A stretch of 64,000 nucleotides of DNA, from contig NZ_FNWK01000005.1 of assembly GCF_900108295.1 (NCBI RefSeq), positions 124,001 to 188,000 on the forward strand. The letters run 5' to 3'. The stretch comes from Sphingopyxis sp. YR583 (GTDB lineage Bacteria > Pseudomonadota > Alphaproteobacteria > Sphingomonadales > Sphingomonadaceae). How positions within the stretch are numbered: position 1 is the first letter of the stretch; each line of letters starts with the position of its first letter. The notes beneath the pieces were generated by a model, which was not told the DNA's origin, ran no database searches, and saw nothing but the letters and a program-made list of their open reading frames with translations. Of this stretch, positions 19,006-28,281 are shown piece by piece. The position numbers were made by a program, and so were the translations under genes.

Positions 19006-19032
19006 GCCCCCTGCTGAATGTCAGCAGGGGGC
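19006..19032 (-). terminator. Perfect 12-bp stem-loop between ctaD and ctaB
   Basis: GCCCCCTGCTGA and its exact complement flank a three-base loop. On the minus strand it is preceded by TTTT and followed by TTAGCCTTT, so there is no long U-run. It could act as a partial terminator or as an mRNA-stabilising structure that keeps ctaC-ctaD transcripts more abundant than the assembly genes. Confidence 0.65.
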
Positions 19033-19054
19033 AAAACCGATCAGGCGATAAAGC

Positions 19055-20728
19055 TTACGCGATCCGGGGCAGTTCGTTGAACTGGTGGAACGGCGGCGGG
19101 CTCGACAGCGTCCATTCGAGCGTCGTCGCGCCTTCGCCCCACGGATTGTCGGCGGCCTTCTTGCCGGCGAACAGCGAGTAAAGGACGTTCGCGAAGAAGA
19201 AGAGCATGCCGACGCCCATGATCACGTAACCGTAGGACGAGATCAGGTGCCAGTGCGCATAGGCTTCCGCATAGTCGGGATAACGGCGCGGCATGCCCTG
19301 CTGACCCAGGAAGTGCTGGGGGAAGAACATGACGTTCACGCCGATGAAGAAGATCCAGAAGTGCAGTTGACCCAGGGTTTCGCTGTACATCCGGCCCGAC
19401 ATCTTCGGGAACCAGTAATAGAAGCCGGCGAAGAGCGAGAATACCGCGCCCAGCGACAGCACATAGTGGAAGTGCGCGACGACATAATAGGTGTCGTGCA
19501 GGTTGGTGTCGACGCCGCCATTGGCGAGCACGACGCCGGTCACGCCGCCCACGGTGAACATGAAGATGAAGCCGAGCGACCAGACCATCGGGGTCTTGAA
19601 GCTCATCGAACCGCCCCACATGGTGGCGATCCAGCTGAAGATTTTGATGCCCGTCGGGACCGCGATCACCATCGTCGCCGCGGTGAAGTACATCTTCAGG
19701 TTCACGCTCATGCCGACCGTGAACATGTGGTGCGCCCACACGATGAAGCCGACGACACCGATCGCGACCATGGCGTAAGCCATGCCGAGATAGCCGAACA
19801 CCGGCTTGCGGCTGAAGGTCGAGATGATCTGGCTGACGATGCCGAAGCCCGGCAGGATCATGATATACACTTCGGGGTGGCCGAAGAACCAGAAGAGATG
19901 CTGGTAGAGGACGGGATCGCCGCCGCCGGCCGCATCATAGAAGGTGGTACCGAAGTTGCGGTCGGTCAGCAGCATCGTGATCGCCGCGGCGAGAACCGGC
20001 AGCGCGAGCAGCAGGAGGAAGGCGGTAACCAGCACCGACCATACGAACAGCGGCATCTTGTGCAGGGTCATACCCGGCGCGCGCATGTTGAAGATGGTGG
20101 TGATGAAGTTGATCGCGCCGAGGATCGACGCCGCACCGGCAAGGTGGAGCGAGAAGATCGCCATATCGACCGCGGGGCCGACCGAACCGCTGGTCGACAG
20201 CGGAGCGTAGACCGTCCAGCCGGTGCCCGCGCCATTGCCGCTGCCGCCGGGGACGAACAGCGACCCCATCAGCATGACGAACGCAACTGCGGTCAGCCAG
20301 AAAGAGATGTTGTTCATGCGCGGGAACGCCATGTCGGGCGCGCCGATCATCAGCGGAACGAACCAGTTGCCGAAACCGCCGATCATGGCGGGCATGACCA
20401 TGAAGAACACCATGATCAGGCCGTGCGCGGTGATCATCACGTTCCAGAAATGCTTGGCCGCGGTCAGATCCTGCGCGCCGCCGAGCGCCTGCGCCCAGCT
20501 GCCCAGATACTGGATGCCGGGATGCGCAAGCTCGAGACGCATCATGCCCGAAAGCGCGCCGCCAACGATGCCGGCGATGATCGCGAAGATCAGGTAGAGC
20601 GTACCGATGTCCTTGTGGTTCGTCGACATGAACCAGCGGACAAAGAAGCCGGGCGTGTCGTGATCATGGTCATGATCGTGCGCATGGTCGCGGCCGTGCG
20701 CGGGTGCAGTCGCTGCGATATCGGTCAT
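19055..20728 (-). CDS. ctaD: Cytochrome c oxidase subunit I
   Basis: A 557-residue, twelve-helix catalytic subunit of the aa3-type oxidase. [14 protein letters not shown] starts the core; [11 protein letters not shown] carries the His-Tyr cross-link pair, W-A-H-H-M-F-T-V-G the CuB histidines and V-A-H-F-H-Y-V-L-S the haem ligands. The first 25 residues include an unusual run of alternating His and Asp ([10 protein letters not shown]) not needed for the family. Follows ctaC by 15 bases. Confidence 0.98.
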   Translation of the reverse strand: MTDIAATAPAHGRDHAHDHDHDHDTPGFFVRWFMSTNHKDIGTLYLIFAIIAGIVGGALSGMMRLELAHPGIQYLGSWAQALGGAQDLTAAKHFWNVMITAHGLIMVFFMVMPAMIGGFGNWFVPLMIGAPDMAFPRMNNISFWLTAVAFVMLMGSLFVPGGSGNGAGTGWTVYAPLSTSGSVGPAVDMAIFSLHLAGAASILGAINFITTIFNMRAPGMTLHKMPLFVWSVLVTAFLLLLALPVLAAAITMLLTDRNFGTTFYDAAGGGDPVLYQHLFWFFGHPEVYIMILPGFGIVSQIISTFSRKPVFGYLGMAYAMVAIGVVGFIVWAHHMFTVGMSVNLKMYFTAATMVIAVPTGIKIFSWIATMWGGSMSFKTPMVWSLGFIFMFTVGGVTGVVLANGGVDTNLHDTYYVVAHFHYVLSLGAVFSLFAGFYYWFPKMSGRMYSETLGQLHFWIFFIGVNVMFFPQHFLGQQGMPRRYPDYAEAYAHWHLISSYGYVIMGVGMLFFFANVLYSLFAGKKAADNPWGEGATTLEWTLSSPPPFHQFNELPRIA

Positions 20729-20743
20729 CTGTCGGACCCCTTA

Positions 20744-21838
20744 TTAATTCTTGGCGGCCGGTGCGGCGGCGGGCGCCGCTGCCGGTGCAGCTTCGGTCGT
20801 GGCAGCAGCCGGCGTGGCTGCGGGAGCCGCGGCAGGTGCGGCCGGAGCAGCGGCGGGCGCAGCTTCGGCGGCGACCGGACCGGCCGGATTACCGCCCTTC
20901 GAGCGGACCCAGGCTTCCCACTTGTCGACCGGAAGCACTTCGACGGCGATCGGCATATAGCCGTGATCGACGCCGCAGAGTTCCGAGCACTGACCGTAAT
21001 AGACGCCGACCTTATTCGCGGTGAACGTCGTTTCGTTGGCACGGCCGGGGACCGCGTCCATCTTGGTCCAGAAGGCCGGAACCGCGAAGCTGTGGATCAC
21101 GTCGGCGCCGGTGATGATCAGCTTCACCTGACGACCGACGGGGACGACCATGCGATTGTCGACCGCGAGATGATAGGGCTCACCGCGTGCGACGGCGTCC
21201 TTCTCGGGCAGGATCTTCGACACATATTCGCCGATTCCCTGGTCGGGATAGGCATAACCCCAATACCATTGGTAACCCGTGACCTTGATCGTCAGCGCAT
21301 CCTTTTTCGGCGGCTCATATTGCTGGGCCAGCAGCCGGATCGAAGGCACCGCGATCACCGCGAGGATCAGCACCGGAATGGCGGTCCAGATGATTTCGAT
21401 GAAGGTGTTGTGCGTCGTCTTCGACGGAACCGGGTTCGCCTTGGCGCGGAAACGGAACACAACCCAGAGCAGCAGGCCGAGGACGATCAGCGTGATCACC
21501 GTGATGACCGGAAGCAGGATCACATGGTTGAACCAGTAAGCCTGCTCGCCGACCGGGCTCACCTGCGGCTGGAAATCGATGCCCGCGTCGACCGGCTGAC
21601 CGACCCCGGGGGTCGGCTTCATCGGGACATAAGTTGCATCGCCAGCCGGAGCCGCGGCGGTCGTCGTAGCCGGCGCCGCTGCCGGAGCAGCCGCTTCAGC
21701 GGCAGCCGGAGCCGGATTCGCCGGAGCCGTTGCGGCGGGTGCTTCGGCCGGAGCCGCAGCAGGTGCCTGCGCATGGCCGGCGCCCACCGCGCCGAGCGAC
21801 AAAGCCGCCGCAATTACAAGGGTTTTCAAGCTCTTCAT
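20744..21838 (-). CDS. ctaC: Cytochrome c oxidase subunit II
   Basis: A 364-residue subunit II with a signal peptide (cut near A-G-H-A-Q-A), two transmembrane helices and the CuA domain. CuA ligands are visible in G-Q-C-S-E-L-C-G-V-D-H-G-Y-M-P, and the aromatic electron entry patch is G-Y-Q-W-Y-W-G-Y. Unusual are the Ala/Pro-rich low-complexity stretches of about 40 residues after the signal peptide and about 45 at the C-terminus. First gene of the operon; its promoter must lie in the 233 bp shared with divergent pyrE. Confidence 0.97.
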   Translation of the reverse strand: MKSLKTLVIAAALSLGAVGAGHAQAPAAAPAEAPAATAPANPAPAAAEAAAPAAAPATTTAAAPAGDATYVPMKPTPGVGQPVDAGIDFQPQVSPVGEQAYWFNHVILLPVITVITLIVLGLLLWVVFRFRAKANPVPSKTTHNTFIEIIWTAIPVLILAVIAVPSIRLLAQQYEPPKKDALTIKVTGYQWYWGYAYPDQGIGEYVSKILPEKDAVARGEPYHLAVDNRMVVPVGRQVKLIITGADVIHSFAVPAFWTKMDAVPGRANETTFTANKVGVYYGQCSELCGVDHGYMPIAVEVLPVDKWEAWVRSKGGNPAGPVAAEAAPAAAPAAPAAAPAATPAAATTEAAPAAAPAAAPAAKN

Positions 21839-22071
21839 AAGGATAGTGCCGCCCGTTGCCTGTTGTTCTTATTGATGCCCCAGCCGGCCTTTCCCCACTG
21901 CTGGACACAGGTCCACGCAGCCATCGGACAGGCTGAATCTCGCGGGCGCTATAGACCCGCTTGCCGCTTGCCTCAAGCATCTCTAACACTATTTTGCGGC
22001 TGGATAATCTTCGCCGCTCAAACCCGCTCGCCCGCCGTGGGCGAAGCACAGGACAAAAGAATAATTCTCCC

Positions 22072-22662
22072 ATGACCGATGACGAAATTCTGGCCGAGTT
22101 CCGCGCCGCCGACGCCCTGCTCCAGGGACACTTCCTGCTCTCCTCCGGCCGGCACAGCGAATATTATCTGCAATGCGCGCGCGTGCTCATGGATACCGAG
22201 CGTGCCGGGCGCCTCGCTGTCGCGCTCGCCGCAAAGCTGCCGCGCGACCTTCGCCAGGCGATCGATATCGTCGTCTCGCCCGCCATGGGCGGCGTCATCA
22301 TCGGGCATGAAATGGGCCGCGCGCTAGGCAAGCCGGCGATTTTCGTCGAACGCCCGACCGGCACCTTCGAACTGCGCCGCGGCTTCGCGATCGAACCCGG
22401 CGCCAAGGTGCTGATGGTCGAAGATGTCGTGACCACCGGCCTCTCGTCGCGCGAAGCAATGGATGCCGTCCGCGCCGCAGGCGGCGAGATCGTCGCCGAA
22501 GCCGCACTCGTCGATCGCTCGGCGGGCAGCAATATCGACCTCGGCGTGCCCTTCTATCCGCTCGTCGCGATCAACTTCCCGACCTATGCCGCCGACGAAC
22601 TGCCGCCCGAACTCGCGGGCACCCCCGCGATCAAGCCGGGCAGCCGGAGCGTCGCGGCTTGA
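22072..22662 (+). CDS. pyrE: Orotate phosphoribosyltransferase
   Basis: A 196-residue type I phosphoribosyltransferase that makes orotidine monophosphate in pyrimidine synthesis. The PRPP-binding motif [14 protein letters not shown] lies near residue 115, and [12 protein letters not shown] near the N-terminus fits the bacterial PyrE family. The ATG at 22072 gives the normal start; an in-frame upstream ATG at 21961 would add 37 poorly fitting residues. First gene of pyrE-pdxJ-acpS-lepB. Confidence 0.96.
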   Translation: MTDDEILAEFRAADALLQGHFLLSSGRHSEYYLQCARVLMDTERAGRLAVALAAKLPRDLRQAIDIVVSPAMGGVIIGHEMGRALGKPAIFVERPTGTFELRRGFAIEPGAKVLMVEDVVTTGLSSREAMDAVRAAGGEIVAEAALVDRSAGSNIDLGVPFYPLVAINFPTYAADELPPELAGTPAIKPGSRSVAA

Positions 22663-23405
22663 ACGGCACGCCCCCTTCCCGCCTGCGGCTCGGCGTCAAC
22701 ATCGACCATGTCGCGACGATCCGCAACGCGCGTGGAGGCGAGCATCCCGATCCGGTGCGCGCGGCCGAAATCGTCGCGGCGGTCGGCGGCGACGGCATCA
22801 CCGCGCATCTGCGCGAAGACCGGCGCCATATCCGCGACGACGATCTTGCGCGCATCCAGGCGGCGACCGACCTGCCGCTCAACCTCGAAATGGCGGCGAC
22901 CGACGAGATGCTCGAGATCGCGCTGCGCCACAAACCGCACGCGGCGTGCATCGTCCCCGAAAAGCGCGAGGAGCGCACGACCGAGGGCGGGCTCGACGCC
23001 GCGGGCCAGCATAATCATCTCGCGCCGATCGTCGCCCGGCTGAACGATGCGGGTATCCGCGTCAGCCTGTTCATCGAACCCGATGCGCGCCAGATCGAGG
23101 CCGCGATGCGTCTCCGCGCGCCCGTCGTCGAATTCCACACCGGCCGCTACGCGCATGTCGAGGGCGAGGACCGCGCCGCCGAACTCCGCCGCCTTGCCGA
23201 CGCTGCCGCGCTCGCATGGAAAAACGGTATCGAACCGCATGCGGGGCACGGCCTCACCTATGAGAATGTCGTGCCCGTCGCCGCGATCCCGCAGCTCGCC
23301 GAACTCAACATCGGCCATTATCTTATCGGCGAGGCGATCTTCACCGGGCTCGAGGATGCGGTGCGCCGGATGCGGGCTTTGATGGACGAGGCGCGGGGCG
23401 CGTGA
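22659..23405 (+). CDS. pdxJ: Pyridoxine 5'-phosphate synthase
   Basis: A 248-residue TIM-barrel enzyme that condenses 1-deoxyxylulose 5-phosphate with 3-amino-2-oxopropyl phosphate to make pyridoxine phosphate. [17 protein letters not shown] near the start, [13 protein letters not shown] and [11 protein letters not shown] are family signatures. The start is TTG at 22659, overlapping the pyrE stop (TTGA), so it is translationally coupled; a rare start may keep its level low. Confidence 0.96.
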   Translation: MNGTPPSRLRLGVNIDHVATIRNARGGEHPDPVRAAEIVAAVGGDGITAHLREDRRHIRDDDLARIQAATDLPLNLEMAATDEMLEIALRHKPHAACIVPEKREERTTEGGLDAAGQHNHLAPIVARLNDAGIRVSLFIEPDARQIEAAMRLRAPVVEFHTGRYAHVEGEDRAAELRRLADAAALAWKNGIEPHAGHGLTYENVVPVAAIPQLAELNIGHYLIGEAIFTGLEDAVRRMRALMDEARGA

Positions 23406-23803
23406 TCATCGGCCTCGGCTCCGACCTCTGCAATATCGAGCGTATCCAGAATTCGCTCGATCGGTTCGGCGAGCGATTCGAGAATCGCGTCTTCACCGAC
23501 GTCGAGCGCGCCAAGGCGGCGCGGCGCCCCTTCACCCGCGCCGGCACGTACGCCAAACGCTTCGCGGCCAAGGAGGCTTTCTCGAAGGCCGTCGGCACGG
23601 GGTTCAAACGCGGGGTGTTCATGAAGGACATCGGCGTCGTCAACGCCCCATCGGGCGCACCGACATTGGCGCTCACCGGCGGCGCCGCCGAACGGCTCGC
23701 GGCGATCATCCCGCCCGGCCATAGCGCGCATATCCACCTGACACTGACCGACGACCATCCGTGGGCGCAGGCTTTCGTCATCATCGAAGCAATCAAGGAC
23801 TGA
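23402..23803 (+). CDS. acpS: Holo-[acyl-carrier-protein] synthase
   Basis: A 133-residue 4'-phosphopantetheinyl transferase that activates acyl carrier protein. [14 protein letters not shown] holds the Mg-binding Asp and [10 protein letters not shown] the second conserved acidic site. GTG start overlapping the pdxJ stop (GTGA). The pdxJ-acpS-lepB order is standard in alphaproteobacteria. Confidence 0.96.
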   Translation: MIIGLGSDLCNIERIQNSLDRFGERFENRVFTDVERAKAARRPFTRAGTYAKRFAAKEAFSKAVGTGFKRGVFMKDIGVVNAPSGAPTLALTGGAAERLAAIIPPGHSAHIHLTLTDDHPWAQAFVIIEAIKD

Positions 23804-23810
23804 ACGAATA

Positions 23811-24647
23811 ATGGCGAAAGACAGGACGAAGGATGACGGCGGCTGGGGCAAGCTGATCCGCGATGTGGTGGTGATATTGCTCCTCGTGCTCGGCATCCAC
23901 AGCTGCGTCGCCAAGCCTTTCTATATTCCGTCCGATTCGATGATGCCGGTGCTGCGCAATGGCGACCGGCTGATCGTCAGCAAATATCCCTATGGCTGGT
24001 CCTATTCGTCTGTCAGCTTCCACCTCGCGCCCAAGATCGCGGGCCGGCTGTTCGGCAAGCTGCCCGAACGCGGCGACATCGTCGTGCTCGAACATCCGGT
24101 AACGCGCATCGATTATATCAAGCGCGTGATCGGCCTGCCCGGCGACACCATCGAACTCCGCAATGGCGAACTCAGCATCAACAGCAAACCCGTGAAGCGC
24201 GAGATACAACCGATGCTGGCGCTTCCCGTCGACCCGAACCTGCCCAGCCCCGACAGCAGCCTGTTCCGTTTCGTGAACCGCGATGCGAAGGGCAAGGAAG
24301 TGCTCGAACTGGCGATCGTCCGCGAAACCCTCCCCGGCGGCGCGACATTCGACACGATCGACATGGGGCCCGGCTATGCGACCGACGATTATGGCCCGAT
24401 CACCGTGCCCGCCGACCATGTTTTCCTGATGGGCGACAATCGCGACGGCAGCGCCGACAGCCGCGTCGATACGAATCAGAAGGGTCTCGGCGGCCCCGTT
24501 CCCTTCGACGCGATTGCCGGACGCGCGGAGATCATCAGTTTTTCGACCGACGGAACTGCCGAGTGGTATAACCCATTGAGCTGGTTTAACGCCCTCAGAT
24601 CGGGGCGCGCGGGAACCGACCTGCGGCCCGAGCGTCAAGGCAGCTAA
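23811..24647 (+). CDS. lepB: Signal peptidase I
   Basis: A 278-residue inner-membrane serine protease that removes signal peptides. One N-terminal helix (about residues 19-32) is followed by the catalytic Ser43 in P-S-D-S-M-M-P-V and Lys104 in D-Y-I-K-R-V-I-G-L-P-G-D; box E, G-D-N-R-D-G-S-A-D-S-R, is present. Seven bases separate it from acpS. The normal downstream genes rnc and era are not here; an AI-2E type permease follows. Confidence 0.96.
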   Translation: MAKDRTKDDGGWGKLIRDVVVILLLVLGIHSCVAKPFYIPSDSMMPVLRNGDRLIVSKYPYGWSYSSVSFHLAPKIAGRLFGKLPERGDIVVLEHPVTRIDYIKRVIGLPGDTIELRNGELSINSKPVKREIQPMLALPVDPNLPSPDSSLFRFVNRDAKGKEVLELAIVRETLPGGATFDTIDMGPGYATDDYGPITVPADHVFLMGDNRDGSADSRVDTNQKGLGGPVPFDAIAGRAEIISFSTDGTAEWYNPLSWFNALRSGRAGTDLRPERQGS

Positions 24648-24667
24648 CACTACGGGGAACATACGGC

Positions 24668-25792
24668 ATGGCGGCGACACGAAAACCAGCAGCAACGCGC
24701 ACCGCTGCATCTGCCGCCGCCAAGGCCGAGGCGCACAGGGAAGCCCCCGGCCCCACCGAAATCCGCAGCCAGCTTGTCCGCACCGAGCTTTTGAAGGCCG
24801 GCGTCTGGATCGGCCTCGCGCTACTCATCGGTGTGTGCATCGTATTGATCCAGCCGATCCTGCTGATCTTTGCCGGCATCGTCATGGCATCGATGCTCGA
24901 CGGCGGGACGCGTCTGCTCGGCCGCGTGCTGCCGATCGCGCGCGGCTGGCGCCTCTTGATAGTCTGCCTGTCGCTGCTCGCCTTCCTGATCTGGACGGTG
25001 ATGTTCGCGGGTTCGCAGATCGCCGACCAGGCCGCGACCTTGCAAACCGTCGTTATGGGGCAGATCGAACGCATCGCGGCCTGGGCGGCCGATCATGGCA
25101 TGGGCAATTTCCAGCTCGACACCAAGACGATCACCGACAATCTCGCCGGCACGTTCGGGCGCGTCACCGCCGCGGTGGGAACGGTGCTCGGCGGGCTGAC
25201 CAGCGTCGTCATGATCCTCGTCCTCGGCATCTTCATCGCGATCGAACCGCGATTGTACGAGCGCGGCGTCGCGTGGATGCTGCCGATGAAAGCCCGAGAG
25301 AATTTCTACATCACCACCGCGCGCATGGGCTTCACGCTGCGCCGCCTGATGGCGGGCCGCCTGCTCGGCATGCTCGTCGAGGGGATCGGCACCTGGCTCG
25401 CCTGCCTCGCCGTCGGCATCCCGATGGCGGCGCTGATGGGCCTGCTCACGGGACTGCTCGCCTTCATCCCCAACATCGGCGCGATCGTGTCGGGCGTGCT
25501 GCTCGTCCTCGTCGGCTTTTCGGCGGGGACCGACACCGGCCTCTGGGCGATCGCGATCTATTTCATCGTCCAGACGGTCGACGGCTATCTGATCGTCCCG
25601 ATGGTCGCCAAAAAGACGGTCGACCTCGCCCCGGCCCTCGTCCTCGGCGCGCAGATCCTCTTCGGCGCGTTGCTCGGCCTGATGGGCCTGTTCCTTGCCG
25701 ACCCGATCGTCGCGATGATCAAGGTCGCGCTGGAACGCGAGGCCGAACGCAATGCCGGTGCCGCCGACAAGAAAACGGCGGCGGGCACTTGA
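24668..25792 (+). CDS. AI-2E family transporter (PerM/YdiK-like)
   Basis: A 374-residue polytopic membrane protein with the typical layout of the family: paired N-terminal helices, a soluble middle segment, then several helices containing G-L-L-T-G-L-L-A-F-I-P-N-I-G and Q-T-V-D-G-Y-L-I-V-P. The N-terminal 30 residues are Ala/Lys-rich and soluble. Members have been linked to autoinducer-2 export or to ion antiport; the actual substrate cannot be told from sequence. Twenty bases after lepB, so possibly in the same transcript. Confidence 0.88.
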   Translation: MAATRKPAATRTAASAAAKAEAHREAPGPTEIRSQLVRTELLKAGVWIGLALLIGVCIVLIQPILLIFAGIVMASMLDGGTRLLGRVLPIARGWRLLIVCLSLLAFLIWTVMFAGSQIADQAATLQTVVMGQIERIAAWAADHGMGNFQLDTKTITDNLAGTFGRVTAAVGTVLGGLTSVVMILVLGIFIAIEPRLYERGVAWMLPMKARENFYITTARMGFTLRRLMAGRLLGMLVEGIGTWLACLAVGIPMAALMGLLTGLLAFIPNIGAIVSGVLLVLVGFSAGTDTGLWAIAIYFIVQTVDGYLIVPMVAKKTVDLAPALVLGAQILFGALLGLMGLFLADPIVAMIKVALEREAERNAGAADKKTAAGT

Positions 25793-25828
25793 GCCCACCG
25801 CCGCTGCTGTTTCGTAAAGACCGGCCGC

Positions 25829-26365
25829 TTATTGCTGCGGCGCGCCGGGCGGCGGACCCGCCGGGCCACCGGGGCCGCCCTGCATCTGCTGTTGCTGCAT
25901 CATCTGTTGCTGCTGCATCTGCTGCTGCATCGCACGAACTTCGGCTTCCGAGCGGAAATCGAGCAAGGTCACGCTGAAATGCAGCGTGCTGTTCGCGGGG
26001 ATCGGACCGACCGCGCGGTCGCCATAGCCGAGCTGCGCGGGAATGGTGATCTTGTACTCGCCGCCCTTCTTCATGCGGGTCAGCGCTTCCGAAAAGCCGG
26101 GGACGACCTGCGCGACCTGCATCGGCGCCTGTTCGTTGGCGTCGAAGACGGTGCCGTCGTCGAGCTTGCCTTCATATTTCACCAGGACGACATCGGCCTT
26201 GGTCGGGCTTGTTCCCGTGCCTTCCTTGACGACCTCGAACCCGATGCGTGGGGTCATGTGCCAGGCAAAGGCCGCGCCCGCCACCAGCAGCGCGGCGAGG
26301 CCGAACCACATCAGCCAAAGGCCGCCCTTGCTCACCGGACGCAATGGAACCGTCGTTACGCTCAT
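25829..26365 (-). CDS. FKBP-type peptidyl-prolyl cis-trans isomerase, membrane-anchored
   Basis: 178 residues. An N-terminal uncleaved anchor (W-F-G-L-A-A-L-L-V-A-G-A-A-F-A-W) is followed by an FKBP domain with G-T-V-F-D-A-N and V-V-P-G-F-S-E-A-L-x-R-M and the C-terminal strand S-T-L-H-F-S-V-T-L-L-D-F. The last 35 residues form a Met/Gln-rich tract then a Gly/Pro-rich tail. A role in periplasmic folding is inferred. Convergent with the AI-2E type gene. Confidence 0.9.
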   Translation of the reverse strand: MSVTTVPLRPVSKGGLWLMWFGLAALLVAGAAFAWHMTPRIGFEVVKEGTGTSPTKADVVLVKYEGKLDDGTVFDANEQAPMQVAQVVPGFSEALTRMKKGGEYKITIPAQLGYGDRAVGPIPANSTLHFSVTLLDFRSEAEVRAMQQQMQQQQMMQQQQMQGGPGGPAGPPPGAPQQ

Positions 26366-26503
26366 CTTGGATGATCCTTCCGCTGCCCCGGCCGGGGCGA
26401 AATTGCTCGCGAGGCCTATAGGCGGAGCAGCGCGGAACGGTCCAGAGGCAATATGCGTGCGGTGCGCCAGTCCATCGACAGCGGCGGCTACTGCAGTCAG
26501 GCC

Positions 26504-27172
26504 CTAAAACACGCCCTTCAACAACGCCGCCGGATTGCGCCGCAGCGCCGCTTCCTCGCCCGCCATATAGTGGAATATGCCCTTCAGCGCCTGCTCGGTC
26601 ACCGACCGCGTCAGCCCGTCGCGCGTCAGCCCCGCCGATGCCATCAACTGGTTGCCCTTCGACAGTTGGTCGAGTTGGCGATAGGCGCCGACATTCTCCA
26701 GCGCCGATCCGACCAGTGGCGACACTTTGGTGAACAGCACATCGCCCGCACTCGTCTGCAAATAACGGGTCGCGCCGTCATTTTTCGACACCAGCGCGGG
26801 CGCGTCGGTCCAGCGCAGATTGTCGATCGCGGCGCGAAAGACCGGCTTCGCCTCGCCCGCCGCCCTGCCGCCGGCGTCGTTCAGGCTTTTGGTCAAATTG
26901 GTCGTCAGGCCAAGTTTGTCGCCCACGCCAAAAAGCTTCGAGGCCAGCTTGCCGTTCGCACCCGGCAACAGGATGCGCACCGCCGTGTCGCGATAAAAGG
27001 CGCCGGGCTCCGCCAGCTTGTCGAGCGCGCCATCCGATGCGCCCGCAATCAGCCCCTTCACCCCGCTCTTCGGCAGCTTCGCCATCGCCAACGGCGCATG
27101 GATCAACGCGAACATCGCGGCCGCGCCCGCCAGAAGCATGCGCCGTTCCATCATCGCTTCGTTCCTGTCCAT
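26504..27172 (-). CDS. DUF4197 exported protein
   Basis: A 222-residue protein with a signal sequence (M-L-L-A-G-A-A-A-M-F-A-L-I-H-A-P-L-A-M-A). The conserved DUF4197 body is visible: the two segments rich in A-L-D-K-L and F-x-D-x-A-V-R-I-L-L-P, and the C-terminal K-G-I-F-H-Y-M-A-G-E-E-A-x-L-R. The ATG at 27172 is chosen for its AAGGTGG ribosome site; an upstream ATG at 27238 is less likely. The family has no known function. Confidence 0.85.
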   Translation of the reverse strand: MDRNEAMMERRMLLAGAAAMFALIHAPLAMAKLPKSGVKGLIAGASDGALDKLAEPGAFYRDTAVRILLPGANGKLASKLFGVGDKLGLTTNLTKSLNDAGGRAAGEAKPVFRAAIDNLRWTDAPALVSKNDGATRYLQTSAGDVLFTKVSPLVGSALENVGAYRQLDQLSKGNQLMASAGLTRDGLTRSVTEQALKGIFHYMAGEEAALRRNPAALLKGVF

Positions 27173-27309
27173 GACGCCACCTTTCTGCCTGCTATCGGTG
27201 CGAAGCCTATCAGCAATGTCGGCGCGGCCAAAGCGCAACAGCCGCTTAGAGGTGGAGAGCGGACCCTCAAGCGCTTACGTAGTTGTCGCCTCAGCAATCT
27301 CTGGCCGGA

Positions 27310-27672
27310 TCAACAATTATCGGTCTGAGGTTCGTCTCGGACATTTATGCTATGAAGATAAAGGCCGAAATTATATCCGTCGCTAGACCTGTAACCTTTG
27401 ATGCAGGAGAAGCGGCATAGAAGGTTCGGTTCGAAGTCGGCATTGCCCAAGTGAATAAAACGACTTTCCTGGCATTGTTTCTTTATTGGATCGCACGATT
27501 GTCCATCGCTGGCCGGTTCATCCGCTACCATTCGATCAATAGTGCCTTTAGGTATGCGGCACGCTCTTTCAACTTCTTCTATGGCCGCCAGCCGTTTTGC
27601 GCGCGTGTCTGCCGCATCGCATGCGTTCAACGCTCCGGCGGCTACGATGAGCAATAGCGCCTTTTGCATCAT
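27310..27672 (-). CDS. Hypothetical Cys-rich lipoprotein
   Basis: A 120-residue protein (from ATG 27672) with a short signal sequence ending in a lipobox-like A-L-N-A-C, so Cys18 would be lipidated. The mature part has at least six further Cys (for example S-C-D-P-I-K-K-Q-C and L-L-C-R-F-S-C), suggesting disulfides in the periplasm. No family recognised. An ATG at 27699 is in frame but spoils the signal peptide. Base composition is more A/T-rich than the neighbours, hinting at acquired DNA. Confidence 0.65.
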   Translation of the reverse strand: MMQKALLLIVAAGALNACDAADTRAKRLAAIEEVERACRIPKGTIDRMVADEPASDGQSCDPIKKQCQESRFIHLGNADFEPNLLCRFSCIKGYRSSDGYNFGLYLHSINVRDEPQTDNC

Positions 27673-27735
27673 ATTTGGGTAATGAACGAGTTGACCCATG
27701 TCCGCAACCAGCCGTTTTCAGCCCTTCGACGCCCC

Positions 27736-28095
27736 CTAAGATCCTCCCCTGACAATGGCGACATTCGCAACAGCCAACACCCACGAGACGAATGAAGAAA
27801 GCACCAGCAGCACAACCATAATGCGGGCCTTGCGGCCTTTGACCGGGCGCTTGAGGCCAAATCGCAGCTCGCGCCGCCGCCAAGTGATGATAGCAAACGT
27901 CAAAAGCGGGATATTCATAAAGCCCCAGATGAAGGGAATTTGGACCGCCAATGACGTCGAGAAGAGCGTAACGATCGGCATACCCAGGAAAGCAGCTGCG
28001 ATAGCGACTCCGCCGGCCGTCTGAACGCGAAGCCGCAAATCATCCTCGGCCCATTGGGCTTCTAGGGCCTGCTCTTCGGTTTCCGGCACCTCCAC
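27736..28095 (-). CDS. Hypothetical membrane protein, possibly 5'-truncated
   Basis: 119 residues from GTG 28095, with three hydrophobic stretches (G-G-V-A-I-A-A-A-F-L-G-M-P-I, I-W-G-F-M-N-I-P-L-L-T-F-A-I-I-T-W and I-M-V-V-L-L-V-L-S-S-F-V-S-W). The reading frame stays open upstream for 61 more codons to the GGDEF stop, and the stretch F-D-E-L-L-K-A-R-Q-Q-L-A-D-G-G-F-E-E-W reads like real protein, but no ATG, GTG or TTG lies there. Either a rare start (CTG at 28164) is used or the 5' end was lost. Family not recognised. Confidence 0.55.
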   Translation of the reverse strand: MEVPETEEQALEAQWAEDDLRLRVQTAGGVAIAAAFLGMPIVTLFSTSLAVQIPFIWGFMNIPLLTFAIITWRRRELRFGLKRPVKGRKARIMVVLLVLSSFVSWVLAVANVAIVRGGS

Positions 28096-28281
28096 CTCGC
28101 CTTCGGCGCGGGCGTAAAGCCATTCTTCGAACCCGCCATCGGCAAGTTGCTGACGCGCTTTCAGAAGCTCGTCAAATGGCGCAGAACCTTTCCGAAAGTC
28201 CGGGGCCCCTCTCTGCGGAAAATAACTGGCAATTGACCGATGCTGCCCAATCCCGAATATTGCGTTATCGGCCGCCCGTCG

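Noticed and set aside
19085..22075. A 996-codon plus-strand frame opposite ctaD and ctaC
   Set aside because: Antisense shadow of two well-supported oxidase subunits; composition dominated by Arg, His, Asp and Glu with no domain.
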